From: an uncultured Bacteroidales bacterium
Lineage (GTDB): Bacteria > Bacteroidota > Bacteroidia > Bacteroidales > P3
Assembly (NCBI GenBank): GCA_947165255.1
Contig: CAMUZR010000007.1
Span: forward strand, 1 to 64,000
Direction of reading: 5' to 3'
Length of the DNA stretch: 64,000 nucleotides
A program made the position numbers and the translations under genes. Shown piece by piece: positions 16,406-26,530 of this stretch. The notes under the pieces are model-generated. The model was not told the DNA's origin. It saw only the letters and a program-made list of their open reading frames with translations, and did no database searches. Position 1 is the first letter of the stretch, and every line of letters starts with the position of its first letter.

Positions 16406-17566
16406 ATGACTCCTATGCCCGACTTGAACTATTATGCCGCACAGGCTCATTTCGGCGCCCGGCTGTTCCTGTTCGTGGCAGGAATGCCCCGGACGACACG
16501 CAGGCTCTTCAACCGCTTCTTGTTCAGGGAGGCGAAGGAGATGGCCGACGGGCGCGACAGCCAGTGCAAGAAAGCCTTGATTGCGCAGCTATATAATTAT
16601 TTCGACGGCGAGGTGGTGACGGACTTTCTCTTCTCGGGACGGAATGTCGAGGCACTGGAGGCACACAGACGGTTGCCGTTCGACCAGTTTTTTGAGCAGT
16701 ACGGTTCCGCAATGGACATTGAGTGGAACAACAAGACGTTCGACACGTTTGACTCACCGACACTCTTTGACGACAACCCCGAAGCGCGCAAGGAGTTGGA
16801 CATTGGCAATTATGAGCAGCTTTTTGCTTTGGCGCAAAGGCTGGGAGGGGCGAAGGAGCCGCCCGACTTTGGCAAGATTGGCTACTTGGCTTTCTTCTAC
16901 AAATCGGACCTGACGGAGGAAGACTTTGCCATGGTGGACAGGATGTACTGCCAGGGGGAGCTGCTGTATGATATGTTTGACTTTGTGGCCAGCGAAGAAT
17001 TGACCACTGCGGTGCGCAAGCGGGCAGCGGATGCCCTGGCAGAGTATTGCGTGGATTGTGGCGACGAGGCTTTTGTGCGAGGTGTGAAGCGGTTGGCCGA
17101 TGAGTATAGGCAGATGAATCCGCACAGGTTGCTGCCGTTTGAGCCGGACTTGGCCGCCTTGGCCGAGTCAATTCCGTCGTCCGATGAGAAGACACGTTTG
17201 CTGCCCAGGCAGTGTCTTCACGGCTGCCGTCGTGAGGAGTTTGTCAGGGCATTGGAGGAGGTGATGACGGATAGGGGGATGATTGACGCGGGCAGCGGCC
17301 GGCTTGAGAGCCTTTTTGAGGGAACGACCGAGCCGTTGCAGCCGGTGGTTTGGAAGCGAAAGTCATACGAGTTTGCCTATTTCCTGCGGGCGTTGTGCCC
17401 CTTTGTGGAGCGCAAAGAGGAATTGGCGGCCGCACTTTTCTATTATAGAGCCGTGGGTAATCGGTTCAAGGTTTCGTCGCTGAGAAGCCCCCGCTGTTCG
17501 GATGAAGAGGCTGTGAAATCGGAGATGGAACAGGCGCTGGCAGAGGCAAGGCGAAAAGCTTGTTGA
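16406..17566 (+). CDS. Unrecognised soluble protein
   Basis: A 386-residue protein (378 if it starts at 16415) that I could not place in a family. It is acidic, mostly helical by composition and has no signal peptide or membrane span. Features: an aromatic and basic N-terminus (YYAAQAHFGARLFLF, then TTRRLFNRFLFREA), a DSPTLFDDNPEARKELD loop near residue 125, and a C-terminal segment PVVWKRKSYEFAYFLRALCPFV with KRKS/RSPR motifs that recalls the helical DNA-binding ends of RteC-like Bacteroidota regulators, though the match is weak. Longer frames begin at a GTG (16322) upstream of the promoter and are disfavoured. It immediately precedes the ribosomal cluster but has its own promoter. Confidence 0.7.
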   Translation: MTPMPDLNYYAAQAHFGARLFLFVAGMPRTTRRLFNRFLFREAKEMADGRDSQCKKALIAQLYNYFDGEVVTDFLFSGRNVEALEAHRRLPFDQFFEQYGSAMDIEWNNKTFDTFDSPTLFDDNPEARKELDIGNYEQLFALAQRLGGAKEPPDFGKIGYLAFFYKSDLTEEDFAMVDRMYCQGELLYDMFDFVASEELTTAVRKRAADALAEYCVDCGDEAFVRGVKRLADEYRQMNPHRLLPFEPDLAALAESIPSSDEKTRLLPRQCLHGCRREEFVRALEEVMTDRGMIDAGSGRLESLFEGTTEPLQPVVWKRKSYEFAYFLRALCPFVERKEELAAALFYYRAVGNRFKVSSLRSPRCSDEEAVKSEMEQALAEARRKAC

Positions 17567-17736
17567 AAAGTTGTTGGTAACTTTTGGGAAAGAGGGCTTG
17601 AAAAAGGGCAAAAACGGCCTTCCGGAGAAGGGGTTCCAGTGGTACTTAAAATGATTTTAACACAAATGTAACTTACTGGTACACATGCCCGCCATTAAAT
17701 TTTAAGTTTTTTTAAGTTTTAAAAAACTGGCACGAT

Positions 17737-17767
17737 TTTGCCAGTTGGAAAAATAGTTGTACTTTTG
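17737..17767 (+). promoter_or_regulatory. Promoter of the ribosomal protein cluster
   Basis: TTTG at 17737-17740, exactly 19 bp, then TACTTTTG at 17760-17767 followed by CAA. The leader to rpsL is about 75 nt. It is the only strong promoter seen in front of the rpsL-to-rplQ run. Confidence 0.88.
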
Positions 17768-17849
17768 CAATCCGTTTCGAAGGGTGAAATGTGCCCTCAG
17801 AAGTGATAGAAAACATTAATAATTAAATATATAACATCAAAGAAACAAA

Positions 17850-18233
17850 ATGCCAACAATTCAGCAATTAGTTCGCAAAGGACGTCAGCAGATGGAGTAT
17901 AAGTCCAAATCTCCCGCTCTCGACAACTGCCCCCAGCGTCGCGGCGTCTGCACCCGTGTGTACACCACCACTCCTAAAAAACCTAACTCGGCAATGCGTA
18001 AGGTTGCCCGTGTGCGTCTCACCAATGGTAAGGAAGTCAACGCCTACATTCCCGGTGAAGGCCACAACCTGCAGGAGCACTCCATCGTTATGATCCGTGG
18101 CGGTCGTGTGAAGGACCTCCCCGGCGTTCGTTATCATATCATTCGCGGTGCTCTGGATACCAGTGGTGTCGACGGTCGTCGCCAGCGTCGTTCTAAATAC
18201 GGTGCCAAACGTCCGAAACAGGCTGCAAAATAA
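17850..18233 (+). CDS. rpsL: 30S ribosomal protein S12
   Basis: A 127-residue S12, which lines the decoding centre of the 30S subunit. The two loops linked to streptomycin response are intact: [12 protein letters not shown] near residue 42 and the [13 protein letters not shown] loop near residue 88, where the conserved Lys and the Asp (beta-methylthiolated in some bacteria) are present, so no resistance substitution is evident. The lysine-rich C-terminus ([14 protein letters not shown]) is normal. First gene of the cluster; the ATG follows an A-rich leader (AAAGAAACAAA) instead of a Shine-Dalgarno sequence, as is usual in Bacteroidota. Confidence 0.99.
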   Translation: MPTIQQLVRKGRQQMEYKSKSPALDNCPQRRGVCTRVYTTTPKKPNSAMRKVARVRLTNGKEVNAYIPGEGHNLQEHSIVMIRGGRVKDLPGVRYHIIRGALDTSGVDGRRQRRSKYGAKRPKQAAK

Positions 18234-18297
18234 TTAAGAACTAAGTTTTAAGGATTAGGAATCAGTCGCGAGACGATTCATTCAATGAAAAGATAAA

Positions 18298-18765
18298 ATG
18301 AGAAAAGCTAAACCCAGAAAACGTATCATCCTTCCGGATCCTAAATATAACGACGTGCTCGTTACCAAGTTTGTCAACAACCTGATGATGGGCGGTAAGA
18401 AGACCATTGCCTACAAGATTTTCTACGAGGCAATTGACGTGGTTGCCGACCGTACCAAAGAGGACGGCCTTGAAGTTTGGAAAAAAGCCCTGGCCAACAT
18501 CACTCCCTCTGTGGAGGTGAAGAGCCGCCGTATTGGTGGTGCTACCTTCCAGGTGCCTACCGAAATCCGCCCCGAACGCAAACAGTCTATCGGCATGAAG
18601 AACCTCATCACCTTCAGCCGCAAGCGCAGTGAGAAGACTATGGCTCTGAAGCTGGCTGCCGAAATCCAGGCCGCTTATAAGGAAGAGGGTGCCGCCTTCA
18701 AACGTAAGGAAGATATCCACCGTATGGCTGAGGCTAACAAGGCCTTCTCGCACTTCCGCTTCTAA
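18298..18765 (+). CDS. rpsG: 30S ribosomal protein S7
   Basis: A 155-residue S7, the primary binder of the 3' major domain of 16S rRNA and organiser of the 30S head near the E site. It has the family N-terminus ([19 protein letters not shown]), the beta-hairpin region around residues 75-90 ([18 protein letters not shown]) and the helical C-terminus ending [15 protein letters not shown]. Short form without C-terminal extension. It follows rpsL by 64 bp and precedes fusA, the str-operon order. In E. coli S7 represses its own operon; no such site was identified here. Confidence 0.99.
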   Translation: MRKAKPRKRIILPDPKYNDVLVTKFVNNLMMGGKKTIAYKIFYEAIDVVADRTKEDGLEVWKKALANITPSVEVKSRRIGGATFQVPTEIRPERKQSIGMKNLITFSRKRSEKTMALKLAAEIQAAYKEEGAAFKRKEDIHRMAEANKAFSHFRF

Positions 18766-18847
18766 TAATATATAGTACATTATATATTTTCAAAACTAGG
18801 AATTTTACTAATTAAAGATAACCTCAACAACTACTTAAAAGCATTTC

Positions 18848-20941
18848 ATGTCAGATCTACATTATACTAGAAACATCGGTATCATGGCTCATATCGACGC
18901 CGGCAAGACGACGACCACTGAGCGAATCCTCTATTACACCGGTAAGAATTATAAGCTAGGTGAGACACATGAGGGTTCTGCTACCATGGACTGGATGGTA
19001 CAGGAGCAGGAGAGAGGTATCACTATCACTTCGGCTGCGACCACCGTTTTCTGGCACTGGCATGACAACCGCTATAAGTACAATATAATCGACACTCCAG
19101 GCCACGTGGACTTTACCGTAGAGGTGGAGCGTTCGCTGCGTGTATTGGATGGTGCCATCGCCATTTTCTGCGCCGTTGGCGGCGTGGAACCCCAGTCGGA
19201 AACTGTCTGGCGTCAGGCCGATAAGTATGGTGTGCCCCGCATTGCTTTCATTAACAAGATGGACCGCGCCGGTGCCGATTTCTTCGGCGTGGTAAAACAG
19301 ATTAAGGAGCGTCTGGGAGCCAATCCCATTCCTATCGAGATCCCTATCGGACAGGAGAACCTGTACAAAGGAATCGTTGACTTGATTTCAAATAAGGCCT
19401 TGGTGTGGGATGAGGATTCGAATGGTCAGAAGTTCGAAGAGATTCCCATGCCGGAAGACCTGAAAGAGATTGCTGCCGATTATCGCCAGCAATTGATTGA
19501 AGGTGTGGCTGAGGAGAACGAGGAGTTGATGATGAAGTTCTTCGACGACCCCGACTCTATCACCGCCGACGAAATCATTGCTGAAATACGCAAGGCCACA
19601 CTGGCTCGCAAGATTGTGCCGGTGATGTGTGGTTCCGCTTTTAAGAACAAGGGAATACAGACCCTTCTGGACGCTGTGGCCGCTTTTTTGCCCAGTCCGC
19701 TGGACATGGAGGAGGTAACCGGAATCAACCCCAAGACTCAGGCTGACGAAAGCCGTCCTATTGATGTAAAGGCTCCTTTCAGCGCCTTGGCATTCAAGAT
19801 TGCCACCGACCCATACGTGGGCCGTCTGTGCTTCTTCCGCGTATACAGCGGATCCCTGGAGGCGGGTTCATACGTGTATAACGCCAATACCGGCAAGAAA
19901 GAGCGTATCGCCCGCATTATGCAGATGCACTCTAATAAGCAGAACCCCATGGATCGCATTGAGGCTGGCGATATCGGAGCAGCTGTGGGCTTTAAAGACA
20001 TTAAGACTGGTCACACGCTCTGCGACGAGAAGCACCCCATTGTGCTGGAGTCGATGAAGTTCCCCGAACCCGTCATCAGCATCGCTATAGAACCCATGAC
20101 TATGGGCGACATGGACAAGATGAACAATGCGCTACTCAAGCTGGCCGAGGAAGACCCCACGTTTGCCGTAAAAACCGACGAGGTTTCGGGTCAGACTATC
20201 ATCAGTGGTATGGGCGAGTTGCACTTGGACATCATTATGGACCGTATGCGTCGTGAGTTCGACGTGGAGGTGAACAAGGGTCGGCCGCAGGTGGCATACA
20301 AGGAGGCTATCACCGCAACCGTTCAGCATCACGAGATTTATAAAAAGCAAACTGGCGGTAAGGGTAAGTTTGCCGACATACTGTTTGAAATCGGTCCCGC
20401 CGACGAAGGCGTGCAGGGTCTGCAGTTTGTGAATGATGTGAAGGGTGGTAATATTCCTAAAGAATTTATTCCTGCTATCGAGAAGGGTTTCAAGGAGGCC
20501 ATGCAGAACGGCGTTTTGGCAGGCTATCCCATGGACAGCATGAAGGTGACTGTCATTGACGGATCTTTCCACCCCGTTGACAGCGACCAGCTTTCGTTTG
20601 AGGTGTGCGCCAAAATCGGTTTCAAGAGTGCCTGCCGCAAGGCTAGTCCTGTGCTGTTGGAACCCATCATGAAGCTGGAGGTGGTTACTCCCGATGCATA
20701 CGTGGGTGATGTGACTGGTGACTTGAATCGCCGTCGTGGCATTCTCGAAAGTATAGAGGCCAAGGTGGGTGCTCAGGCTATCCACGCCAAGGTGCCACTG
20801 GAGCAGATGTTTGGTTATGTGACAGCGCTGCGCACTATCACTTCCGGTCGCGCCACCAGCACCATGGAGTTCTCGCACTATCAGGAGGTGGCTCCCAACC
20901 TGCAGGAAGAGATTTTAAATAATAAGAATAAAATATATTAA
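18848..20941 (+). CDS. fusA: Translation elongation factor G
   Basis: A 697-residue EF-G, the GTPase that drives translocation. G-domain motifs are complete: [15 protein letters not shown] (P-loop, residues about 14-28), switch region [16 protein letters not shown] and NKMD. Domains II-V follow, with domain IV near residues 480-600 (the GGKGKFADI segment) and the domain V motif RRGILE. Normal length and no insertion relative to canonical EF-G, so it is unlikely to be the recycling-only EF-G2. In the cluster it sits between rpsG and rpsJ with no tuf gene after it, as is common in Bacteroidota. Confidence 0.99.
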   Translation: MSDLHYTRNIGIMAHIDAGKTTTTERILYYTGKNYKLGETHEGSATMDWMVQEQERGITITSAATTVFWHWHDNRYKYNIIDTPGHVDFTVEVERSLRVLDGAIAIFCAVGGVEPQSETVWRQADKYGVPRIAFINKMDRAGADFFGVVKQIKERLGANPIPIEIPIGQENLYKGIVDLISNKALVWDEDSNGQKFEEIPMPEDLKEIAADYRQQLIEGVAEENEELMMKFFDDPDSITADEIIAEIRKATLARKIVPVMCGSAFKNKGIQTLLDAVAAFLPSPLDMEEVTGINPKTQADESRPIDVKAPFSALAFKIATDPYVGRLCFFRVYSGSLEAGSYVYNANTGKKERIARIMQMHSNKQNPMDRIEAGDIGAAVGFKDIKTGHTLCDEKHPIVLESMKFPEPVISIAIEPMTMGDMDKMNNALLKLAEEDPTFAVKTDEVSGQTIISGMGELHLDIIMDRMRREFDVEVNKGRPQVAYKEAITATVQHHEIYKKQTGGKGKFADILFEIGPADEGVQGLQFVNDVKGGNIPKEFIPAIEKGFKEAMQNGVLAGYPMDSMKVTVIDGSFHPVDSDQLSFEVCAKIGFKSACRKASPVLLEPIMKLEVVTPDAYVGDVTGDLNRRRGILESIEAKVGAQAIHAKVPLEQMFGYVTALRTITSGRATSTMEFSHYQEVAPNLQEEILNNKNKIY

Positions 20942-20957
20942 TAAAAATACATTAACC

Positions 20958-21266
20958 GTGAGTCAAAGAATTAGAATCAAACTGAAGTCTTACGACCACA
21001 ATCTCGTCGACAAGTCCGCCGAGAGAATTGTTAAGACCGTTAAGATGACTGGCGCAGTTGTGAATGGTCCCATTCCGCTGCCGACCAACAAAAAGATCTT
21101 CACCGTCAACCGCTCTACCTTCGTGAACAAGAAGAGTCGCGAGCAGTTCGAATTGAGCAGCTACAAGCGTTTGATGGACATCGAAATTAACGACCGTGCA
21201 AAGACCATCGATGCACTGATGAAGCTGGAACTTCCCAGCGGTGTCGAAGTTGAGATCAAAGTGTGA
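20958..21266 (+). CDS. rpsJ: 30S ribosomal protein S10 (NusE)
   Basis: A 102-residue S10 of the 30S head, also a transcription antitermination factor (NusE). Family motifs are visible: [15 protein letters not shown] at the start, the extended loop [17 protein letters not shown] and the helix [17 protein letters not shown]. It starts with GTG at 20958; the reading frame begins 16 bp after the fusA stop and no better ATG lies nearby. It opens the S10-type segment of the cluster. Confidence 0.98.
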   Translation: MSQRIRIKLKSYDHNLVDKSAERIVKTVKMTGAVVNGPIPLPTNKKIFTVNRSTFVNKKSREQFELSSYKRLMDIEINDRAKTIDALMKLELPSGVEVEIKV

Positions 21267-21363
21267 TAATTAACCTGTCAGCCAATGTGAGTAGTCACCG
21301 GATAGATTCGGAGAGGAAAATATGCTGAGTACTAACGAACAAAACAACAATCCCTAAAAAGAA

Positions 21364-21993
21364 ATGTCAGGATTACTAGGAAAGAAAATCGGAATGACCA
21401 GTCTTTTTGATGCCGACGGAAAGCAGATTCCGTGCACAGTGATTGAAGCTGGTCCTTGTGTTGTGACACAAGTGAAAACCATCGAAAAGGATGGATACTC
21501 TGCAATTCAGCTGGCCTTTGGTGAGCAGAAAGAAAGCCGCACCACTAAGGCTATGCGTGGCCATTTTGCAAAGGCCAACACCACCCCCAAACGTTATGTT
21601 GCTGAATTCAGCCGTTTCGAAGAGGGTCACAAGAAGAAATATGGTGAAATTTTGACAGTTGATGTCTTCCAGGAAGGCGAATTCGTCGACGCAGTAGGAA
21701 CCTCCAAAGGTCACGGTTTCCAGGGTGTCGTTACCCGTCACGGTTTTGGCGGTGTTGGTGATCTGACTCACGGTCAGCACGACCGTCTGCGTGCCCCCGG
21801 TTCGGTAGGCGCTAGTTCCTATCCTTCGCGCGTCTTTAAAGGCATGCGTATGGCCGGCCAGACTGGCAACCATCGTGTGAAGGTTCAGAACCTTCAGGTT
21901 GTCAAGATTATCCCTGAGAAGAATTTGATTATTGTAAAAGGTTCTGTACCGGGACCCAAAGGTTCAATTTTAAAACTTGAGAGATGGAGTTAA
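21364..21993 (+). CDS. rplC: 50S ribosomal protein L3
   Basis: A 209-residue L3, which binds near the 3' end of 23S rRNA and reaches the peptidyl-transferase centre. The conserved central loop [15 protein letters not shown] (about residues 117-131) contains the Gln that PrmB methylates in E. coli, and the [21 protein letters not shown] segment follows. Its last ten bases overlap the start of rplD, giving translational coupling. The 97-bp gap before it has no identified hairpin. Confidence 0.98.
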   Translation: MSGLLGKKIGMTSLFDADGKQIPCTVIEAGPCVVTQVKTIEKDGYSAIQLAFGEQKESRTTKAMRGHFAKANTTPKRYVAEFSRFEEGHKKKYGEILTVDVFQEGEFVDAVGTSKGHGFQGVVTRHGFGGVGDLTHGQHDRLRAPGSVGASSYPSRVFKGMRMAGQTGNHRVKVQNLQVVKIIPEKNLIIVKGSVPGPKGSILKLERWS

Positions 21994-22616
21994 AAGTCTA
22001 TAATGTCAACGGAAGCGAAACCGGTAGAACCATCAACTTGGACGATTCTATCTTCGCCATCGAGCCCAACGAGCACGCTATCTATTTGGATTGTAAACAA
22101 TATTTGGCTGACAATCGTCAGGGCACAGCTAAAGCTAAGGAGCGCAGTGAGAATGCTCACAGCACTCGCAAATTGAAACGTCAGAAAGGCACCGGCGGTG
22201 CACGTTCTGGTGATTTGAAGAGCCCCGTATTTGTAGGTGGCGGTACTATCTTTGGCCCCAAACCCCGTGATTACCGCTTCAAGCTGAACATCAAAGTGAA
22301 ACGCCTTGCCCGTCGTTCAGCCCTCAGTGCTAAGGTTGCTGAAAACGCTTTGACCGTGGTAGAGAACTTCACTCTCAGTGCTCCTAAAACCAAAGACATG
22401 GTTAAAATTCTCAACGACCTGAAGGTTGCTGATAAAAAATCGCTCATAGTTCTTGAGAATCAAAATAATTTCGTATCTTTGTCTGCTCGAAACATCCAGG
22501 GTGTTAAAGTTGTAAATGTTGCTGAGTTAAATACTTACGACATTATGAACTGCAACAATATCATCCTCTGCGAGGGCTCAATTAGTGAAATTAACCGCGT
22601 TTTGGCAACAAAATAA
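21984..22616 (+). CDS. rplD: 50S ribosomal protein L4
   Basis: A 210-residue L4, which lines the exit tunnel with its long loop and represses the S10 operon in E. coli. The loop motif [20 protein letters not shown] (about residues 63-82) is intact, with the KGTGGARSG core where macrolide-resistance changes occur in other bacteria; none is seen. The start overlaps rplC by 10 bp. A promoter-like TATCTTTG lies inside the gene at 22474-22481. Confidence 0.98.
   Translation: MELKVYNVNGSETGRTINLDDSIFAIEPNEHAIYLDCKQYLADNRQGTAKAKERSENAHSTRKLKRQKGTGGARSGDLKSPVFVGGGTIFGPKPRDYRFKLNIKVKRLARRSALSAKVAENALTVVENFTLSAPKTKDMVKILNDLKVADKKSLIVLENQNNFVSLSARNIQGVKVVNVAELNTYDIMNCNNIILCEGSISEINRVLATK
22474..22481 (+). 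promoter_or_regulatory. Internal promoter-like element within rplD
   Basis: TATCTTTG occurs inside the rplD coding sequence in the same context (AATTTCGTATCTTTG) as the promoter-like site at 12085. TTG at 22453-22455 gives an 18-bp spacing. It could start transcription of rplW and the genes downstream; a chance coding match is equally possible. Confidence 0.3.
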
Positions 22617-22649
22617 AGTAGTTAGAAAATAGATTTAAGAAAGTTTAAC

Positions 22650-23000
22650 ATGAATATCTTAGTAAAACCTCTGATTAGCGAGAAGATGACCAGAATCACT
22701 GAGGCTGCTGCCGCTCCGAAGCTCAACCGCATTCAGCGCGACAAGGATAAACCCGCCCCCAAGGTTCTGAATCGTTATGGTTTCATTGTTGACAAGCGCG
22801 CCAATAAGATTGAGATTAAGAAAGCTGTTGAGAGTTTCTACAATGTGAAGGTTCTTGATGTCAATACAATGAACTATCACGGCAAGGTGAAAGCTCGCTA
22901 CACCAAGGCTGGGTATCTTGTAGGTCGCACAAATGCCTTCAAGAAAGCCATCGTTACACTGGCTGAAGGCGACAACATCGATTTCTACGCAAGCATATAA
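22650..23000 (+). CDS. rplW: 50S ribosomal protein L23 with an N-terminal insertion
   Basis: A 116-residue L23, which sits at the tunnel exit and docks trigger factor and SRP. The family core is clear: KPLISEKMTRITE at the start, then YGFIVDKRANKIEIKKAVE, and the C-terminal RTNAFKKAIVTLAEGDNIDFY. Compared with the usual 95-100 residues it holds about 20 extra residues between positions 18 and 38 (AAAAPKLNRIQRDKDKPAPK), a Lys/Pro/Ala-rich loop. The reading frame is continuous, so this is an in-frame insertion. It lies 33 bp after rplD and 126 bp before rplB. Confidence 0.97.
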   Translation: MNILVKPLISEKMTRITEAAAAPKLNRIQRDKDKPAPKVLNRYGFIVDKRANKIEIKKAVESFYNVKVLDVNTMNYHGKVKARYTKAGYLVGRTNAFKKAIVTLAEGDNIDFYASI

Positions 23001-23015
23001 TAATGGTATGAGGCT

Positions 23016-23045
23016 AAAGGCATGAGGCAAATCCCCCATGCCTTT
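23016..23045 (+). promoter_or_regulatory. Intercistronic hairpin, rplW-rplB
   Basis: AAAGGCATG (23016-23024) pairs perfectly with CATGCCTTT (23037-23045) around a 12-nt loop. There is no T run, so it is more likely an mRNA processing or stability element than a terminator. Confidence 0.5.
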
Positions 23046-23126
23046 GGCGTGTACTAATAGAAAAAACAATAAATTATTAATAGTAATAGTCCACTGATAA
23101 GAGACTAAAAAGAAAGTAAAAGAAAA

Positions 23127-23951
23127 ATGGCATTAAAGAGAATCAAACCGACAACCCCCGGCCAGCGCCGTAAGATTGTCGTTACCAATGACGACATTAC
23201 GACTAACAAGCCGGAAAAGAGTTTGGTATGTGGCTACAGCAAGAGCGGTGGCCGTAACAACCAGGGTAAGATGACCATGCGCTATCTTGGCGGTGGCCAT
23301 AAACAGTTGTATCGCTTCGTTGATTTCAAGAGAGATAAGGATGGTATTCCTGCTGTGGTTAAGACCATTGAGTACGACCCCAACCGTACCTCTCGTATTG
23401 CACTTGTGTTCTACAAGGATGGCGAGAAGCGTTATATCCTTTGCCCCCAGGGTTTAAAAGTCGGTCAGACTATCATGTCTGGTAAAGGTGTTGCACCCGA
23501 AGTCGGCAACACGCTGACCCTCGCCGAGATTCCTTTCGGCACTCTGATTCACAACATCGAATTGCGTCCTGGCCAGGGAGCTAAGTTGGTTCGCAGTGCT
23601 GGTGCCTATGCACAATTGATGTCACGTGACGACAAGTATGCTATCGTGAAGATGCCCAGTGGCGAAATGCGCATGATTCTTCAGTCTTGCCGTGCCACAG
23701 TCGGTATCGTTTCTAACGCCGAACATAACCTCGAGGTTGGTGGTAAGGCTGGCCGTAACCGTTGGTTGGGTCGCCGTCCTCGCAACCGTGGCGTTGTCAT
23801 GAACCCTGTTGATCACCCCATGGGTGGTGGTGAAGGCCGTCAGACTGGTGGACATCCTCGCAGCCGCAAGGGTATCCCAGCTAAGGGTTACAAGACTCGC
23901 GCTCCTAAGAAACAGTCGAGCAAGTACATTGTCGAAAGAAGAAAGAAGTAA
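23127..23951 (+). CDS. rplB: 50S ribosomal protein L2
   Basis: A 274-residue L2, required for subunit association and peptidyl-transferase assembly. The RNA-binding fold is recognisable from [18 protein letters not shown] (about residues 38-55), and the C-terminal loop [20 protein letters not shown] (about 222-241) keeps the His that is important for activity. The end is basic ([14 protein letters not shown]). It follows rplW after a 126-bp gap that contains a hairpin and precedes rpsS by 22 bp. Confidence 0.99.
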   Translation: MALKRIKPTTPGQRRKIVVTNDDITTNKPEKSLVCGYSKSGGRNNQGKMTMRYLGGGHKQLYRFVDFKRDKDGIPAVVKTIEYDPNRTSRIALVFYKDGEKRYILCPQGLKVGQTIMSGKGVAPEVGNTLTLAEIPFGTLIHNIELRPGQGAKLVRSAGAYAQLMSRDDKYAIVKMPSGEMRMILQSCRATVGIVSNAEHNLEVGGKAGRNRWLGRRPRNRGVVMNPVDHPMGGGEGRQTGGHPRSRKGIPAKGYKTRAPKKQSSKYIVERRKK

Positions 23952-23973
23952 TTCATTTTAAAAGAAAGAGAAA

Positions 23974-24252
23974 ATGAGTCGTTCATTAAAGAAAGGTCCG
24001 TACATCTTCTACAAACTAGAGAAGAGAGTTATCGAGGCTCAGCAAAATAATAAGAAGGTTACCATCAAGACTTGGAGCCGTGCTTCCATGATCAGTCCCG
24101 ACTTCGTGGGTCAGACCATTGCAGTTCACAACGGCAACAAATTCATCCCTGTCTATGTAACCGAGAATATGGTTGGACATAAATTGGGCGAGTTTGCCCC
24201 CACCCGTATTTTCCGCGGCCATGCCGGATCGAAAGATAAAGCTAAGAAATAA
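23974..24252 (+). CDS. rpsS: 30S ribosomal protein S19
   Basis: A 92-residue S19 of the 30S head; it forms a dimer with S13 and contacts A-site tRNA. Markers: [10 protein letters not shown] at the start, [22 protein letters not shown] in the middle (split here as [12 protein letters not shown] and [10 protein letters not shown]) and [16 protein letters not shown] near the end. The order rplB-rpsS-rplV-rpsC is canonical. A-rich leader (AAAGAAAGAGAAA) before the ATG. Confidence 0.99.
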   Translation: MSRSLKKGPYIFYKLEKRVIEAQQNNKKVTIKTWSRASMISPDFVGQTIAVHNGNKFIPVYVTENMVGHKLGEFAPTRIFRGHAGSKDKAKK

Positions 24253-24283
24253 ATAAGTCCAAATAAAAAGATATAAATAAGAA

Positions 24284-24721
24284 ATGGGACGTAGAAAACG
24301 CGAAAGTGCAAACGCACAGCAAGAAACAAGAAAGACCCTTTACGTGGCAAAGTTGATGAACAATCCTACTTCGCCCCGTAAGACCCGTCTCGTCGCTGAC
24401 ATGGTTCGTGGCGTTGACGTTGATAAGGCTCTGGGTATCCTGAAATATTGCCCTAGAGAGTCTGCTCCTAAGATGCATAAACTCATTCTGAGTGCTGTCG
24501 CTAACTGGCAGGCTAAGAATGAGGGTGCTCGTCTGGAAGACAGCCAACTCTATGTGAAACAGATTATGGTTGATGAAGGCAGAACCATGAAACGTATGCG
24601 TACCGCTCCTCAGGGTCGTGGTTACAGAATTCGCAAGCGCAGCAACCATATCACTGTCATTTTGGGTAGCCGTGCAGAAGAGGCTCCCAAAGCTGAAGCT
24701 AAAGTCGAAGAAACTAAATAG
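24284..24721 (+). CDS. rplV: 50S ribosomal protein L22
   Basis: A 145-residue L22, one of the proteins that line the exit tunnel. The core (NNPTSPRKTRLVADMVRG at about 25-42, then ALGILKYCPRESAPKMHKLI) and the tunnel hairpin (MKRMRTAPQGRGYRIRKRSNH at about 100-120) are conserved. It exceeds the E. coli length by about 35 residues through N- and C-terminal additions, the latter an acidic/Ala-rich tail (EEAPKAEAKVEETK), which Bacteroidota L22 often has. Spaced 31 bp from rpsS and 25 bp from rpsC. Confidence 0.98.
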   Translation: MGRRKRESANAQQETRKTLYVAKLMNNPTSPRKTRLVADMVRGVDVDKALGILKYCPRESAPKMHKLILSAVANWQAKNEGARLEDSQLYVKQIMVDEGRTMKRMRTAPQGRGYRIRKRSNHITVILGSRAEEAPKAEAKVEETK

Positions 24722-24746
24722 TAAATAAAATAAGAAGAAAGAAACA

Positions 24747-25505
24747 ATGGGACAAAAAACTAACCCAATTGGAAATCGTTTAGGCATTATCCGCGGATGG
24801 GATTCAAACTGGTACGGTGGTCGCAGATTCGAGCAGAAGCTCGTAGAGGACGACAAAATCCGTAAATACCTCAATGCCCGTCTCGCTAAGGCCAGCATCT
24901 CGAAAATTTACATCGAGAGAACTTTGAAGCTCCTCACTGTTACTATCAACACCGCCCGTCCGGGTCTGATTATAGGTAAGGCAGGTTCTGAGGTTGACAA
25001 ACTGAAAGAAGAATTGAAGAAACTTACTGGCAAAGATGTCCAGATTAACATCTCTGAGGTAAAGCGCCCCGAGCTTGATGCTGTTTTGGTTGCTCAAAAT
25101 ATTGCCAAACAGATTGAAGGTCGTGTTCAGTATCGTCGCGCTATTAAGAACGCTATCGTCAGTACGATGCGCTCTGGTGCCGAAGGTATTAAGGTGTCTA
25201 TCAGTGGCCGTATCGGTGGTGCTGAAATCGCACGTAGCGAGCACTATAAAGAGGGTCGTACTCCTCTGCATACCCTCCGCGCTGACATTGACTATGCTCA
25301 TGCTGAGGCTCACACAACTTATGGACGTATCGGTGTGAAGGTTTACATCTGCCGTGGCACCATCTATGGCAAGCGTGAACTGGTTGCTTCGACCGTTGGT
25401 GGTCAGAAGAATGAGCATCGTCCTTCCATGAACGGTAGTGAGCGTCGCGGTGGCAATGGTGGCCGTCGTCGTTCAAGCAACAATAGAAATATCAACAGTA
25501 AGTAA
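24747..25505 (+). CDS. rpsC: 30S ribosomal protein S3
   Basis: A 252-residue S3 at the mRNA entry site with helicase function. The KH domain lies at about residues 38-107 ([20 protein letters not shown] contains the GxxG loop), followed by the C-terminal domain with [12 protein letters not shown] and the strand-rich [16 protein letters not shown] segment (here [14 protein letters not shown]). It ends in an Arg/Gly/Asn-rich tail ([15 protein letters not shown]). The following 78-bp gap carries the short tandem motif GGTTATA near 25509-25535. Confidence 0.98.
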   Translation: MGQKTNPIGNRLGIIRGWDSNWYGGRRFEQKLVEDDKIRKYLNARLAKASISKIYIERTLKLLTVTINTARPGLIIGKAGSEVDKLKEELKKLTGKDVQINISEVKRPELDAVLVAQNIAKQIEGRVQYRRAIKNAIVSTMRSGAEGIKVSISGRIGGAEIARSEHYKEGRTPLHTLRADIDYAHAEAHTTYGRIGVKVYICRGTIYGKRELVASTVGGQKNEHRPSMNGSERRGGNGGRRRSSNNRNINSK

Positions 25506-25583
25506 ATAAAGGTTATAGGTTATAGGTTAATAGGTTCAAGAACGATACAACCGAATACAGGTAACCGTTAAACAAGAAGTAAA

Positions 25584-26006
25584 ATGTTACAACCTAAGAA
25601 AACAAGATATAGAAAGCAGCAAAAGGGTAAAATTAAAGGCAATGCTTTCCGTGGTCACGAGTTGGCTTTCGGTACCTTTGGTATCAAATCCCTGGAAACC
25701 TGTTTTATCACAGGGCGTCAAATAGAGGCTGCACGTCAAGCTGTAACGCGTCATATGAAACGTGAAGGTCAGATTTGGATCCGTATCTTCCCTGACAAGC
25801 CCATCACCAAGAAACCCAATGAGGTTCGTATGGGTAAGGGTAAAGGTGCTCCCGAATACTTCGTTGCCCGTGTCATGCCTGGCACCATATTATTTGAATG
25901 CGAAGGCGTTCCTATGGATGTGGCAAAAGAGGCACTCCGTTTGGCAGCTCAGAAGCTCCCCATCTCGACCAAATTTGTTGTTAAAAGAGATTATATCGAA
26001 GAATAA
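25584..26006 (+). CDS. rplP: 50S ribosomal protein L16
   Basis: A 140-residue L16, needed for positioning of tRNA in the A and P sites. Conserved stretches: [20 protein letters not shown] at the start, [18 protein letters not shown] (about 45-62), then [20 protein letters not shown] and the Gly/Ala-rich [12 protein letters not shown]. The Arg (E. coli Arg81) region hydroxylated by YcfD is present, but the modification itself cannot be read. Next to rpmC at 14 bp. Confidence 0.99.
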   Translation: MLQPKKTRYRKQQKGKIKGNAFRGHELAFGTFGIKSLETCFITGRQIEAARQAVTRHMKREGQIWIRIFPDKPITKKPNEVRMGKGKGAPEYFVARVMPGTILFECEGVPMDVAKEALRLAAQKLPISTKFVVKRDYIEE

Positions 26007-26020
26007 AAGAAGATACAGTC

Positions 26021-26230
26021 ATGAAGAACGATTTAAATGTAAAAGAGCTTTCGACTGCTGAAATTAAGGAAAAGTTGGATGTTGAGCGCAACATGTATCA
26101 GAAGATGCTTATGACCCATGCTGTCTCCCCGCTCGAGAATCCCAATACTATCAAAGAAAGTAGAAAAAAAATTGCTCGTTATCTTACTGAGCTTCGTGCC
26201 CGCGAGATAGCTGAACAGAAGCAGAACTAA
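26021..26230 (+). CDS. rpmC: 50S ribosomal protein L29
   Basis: A 69-residue helical hairpin protein at the tunnel exit near L23, normal in length. Family signs are [20 protein letters not shown] at the start and [20 protein letters not shown] in the second helix. It follows rplP by 14 bp and precedes rpsQ by 7 bp, the canonical order. Confidence 0.97.
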   Translation: MKNDLNVKELSTAEIKEKLDVERNMYQKMLMTHAVSPLENPNTIKESRKKIARYLTELRAREIAEQKQN

Positions 26231-26237
26231 AATAGAT

Positions 26238-26492
26238 ATGGAAAGAAATTTAAGAAAAGAAAGAGTCGGTGTTGTGGTGAGCAACAAGATGGACAAGTCG
26301 ATTGTCATTCTGGTCGAGCGCAAAGTTAAGCACCCCCTGTATGGCAAGTTCGTGAAGAAGTCCACCAAATTTATGGCTCACGATGAGAAGAACGAGGCAA
26401 ACATTGGCGATACTGTTCGTATCATGGAGACCCGTCCTTTGAGCAAGAATAAATGCTGGCGTCTCGTTGAAATCGTTGAGAGAGCCAAGTAA
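26238..26492 (+). CDS. rpsQ: 30S ribosomal protein S17
   Basis: An 84-residue OB-fold protein that binds 16S rRNA early in assembly. Conserved parts: [39 protein letters not shown] and the acidic turn [20 protein letters not shown]. It begins seven bases after rpmC. Confidence 0.98.
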   Translation: MERNLRKERVGVVVSNKMDKSIVILVERKVKHPLYGKFVKKSTKFMAHDEKNEANIGDTVRIMETRPLSKNKCWRLVEIVERAK

Positions 26493-26530
26493 TTTAGTCA
26501 CAACCACCAAGACAAAAAGAACAAAAAGAA

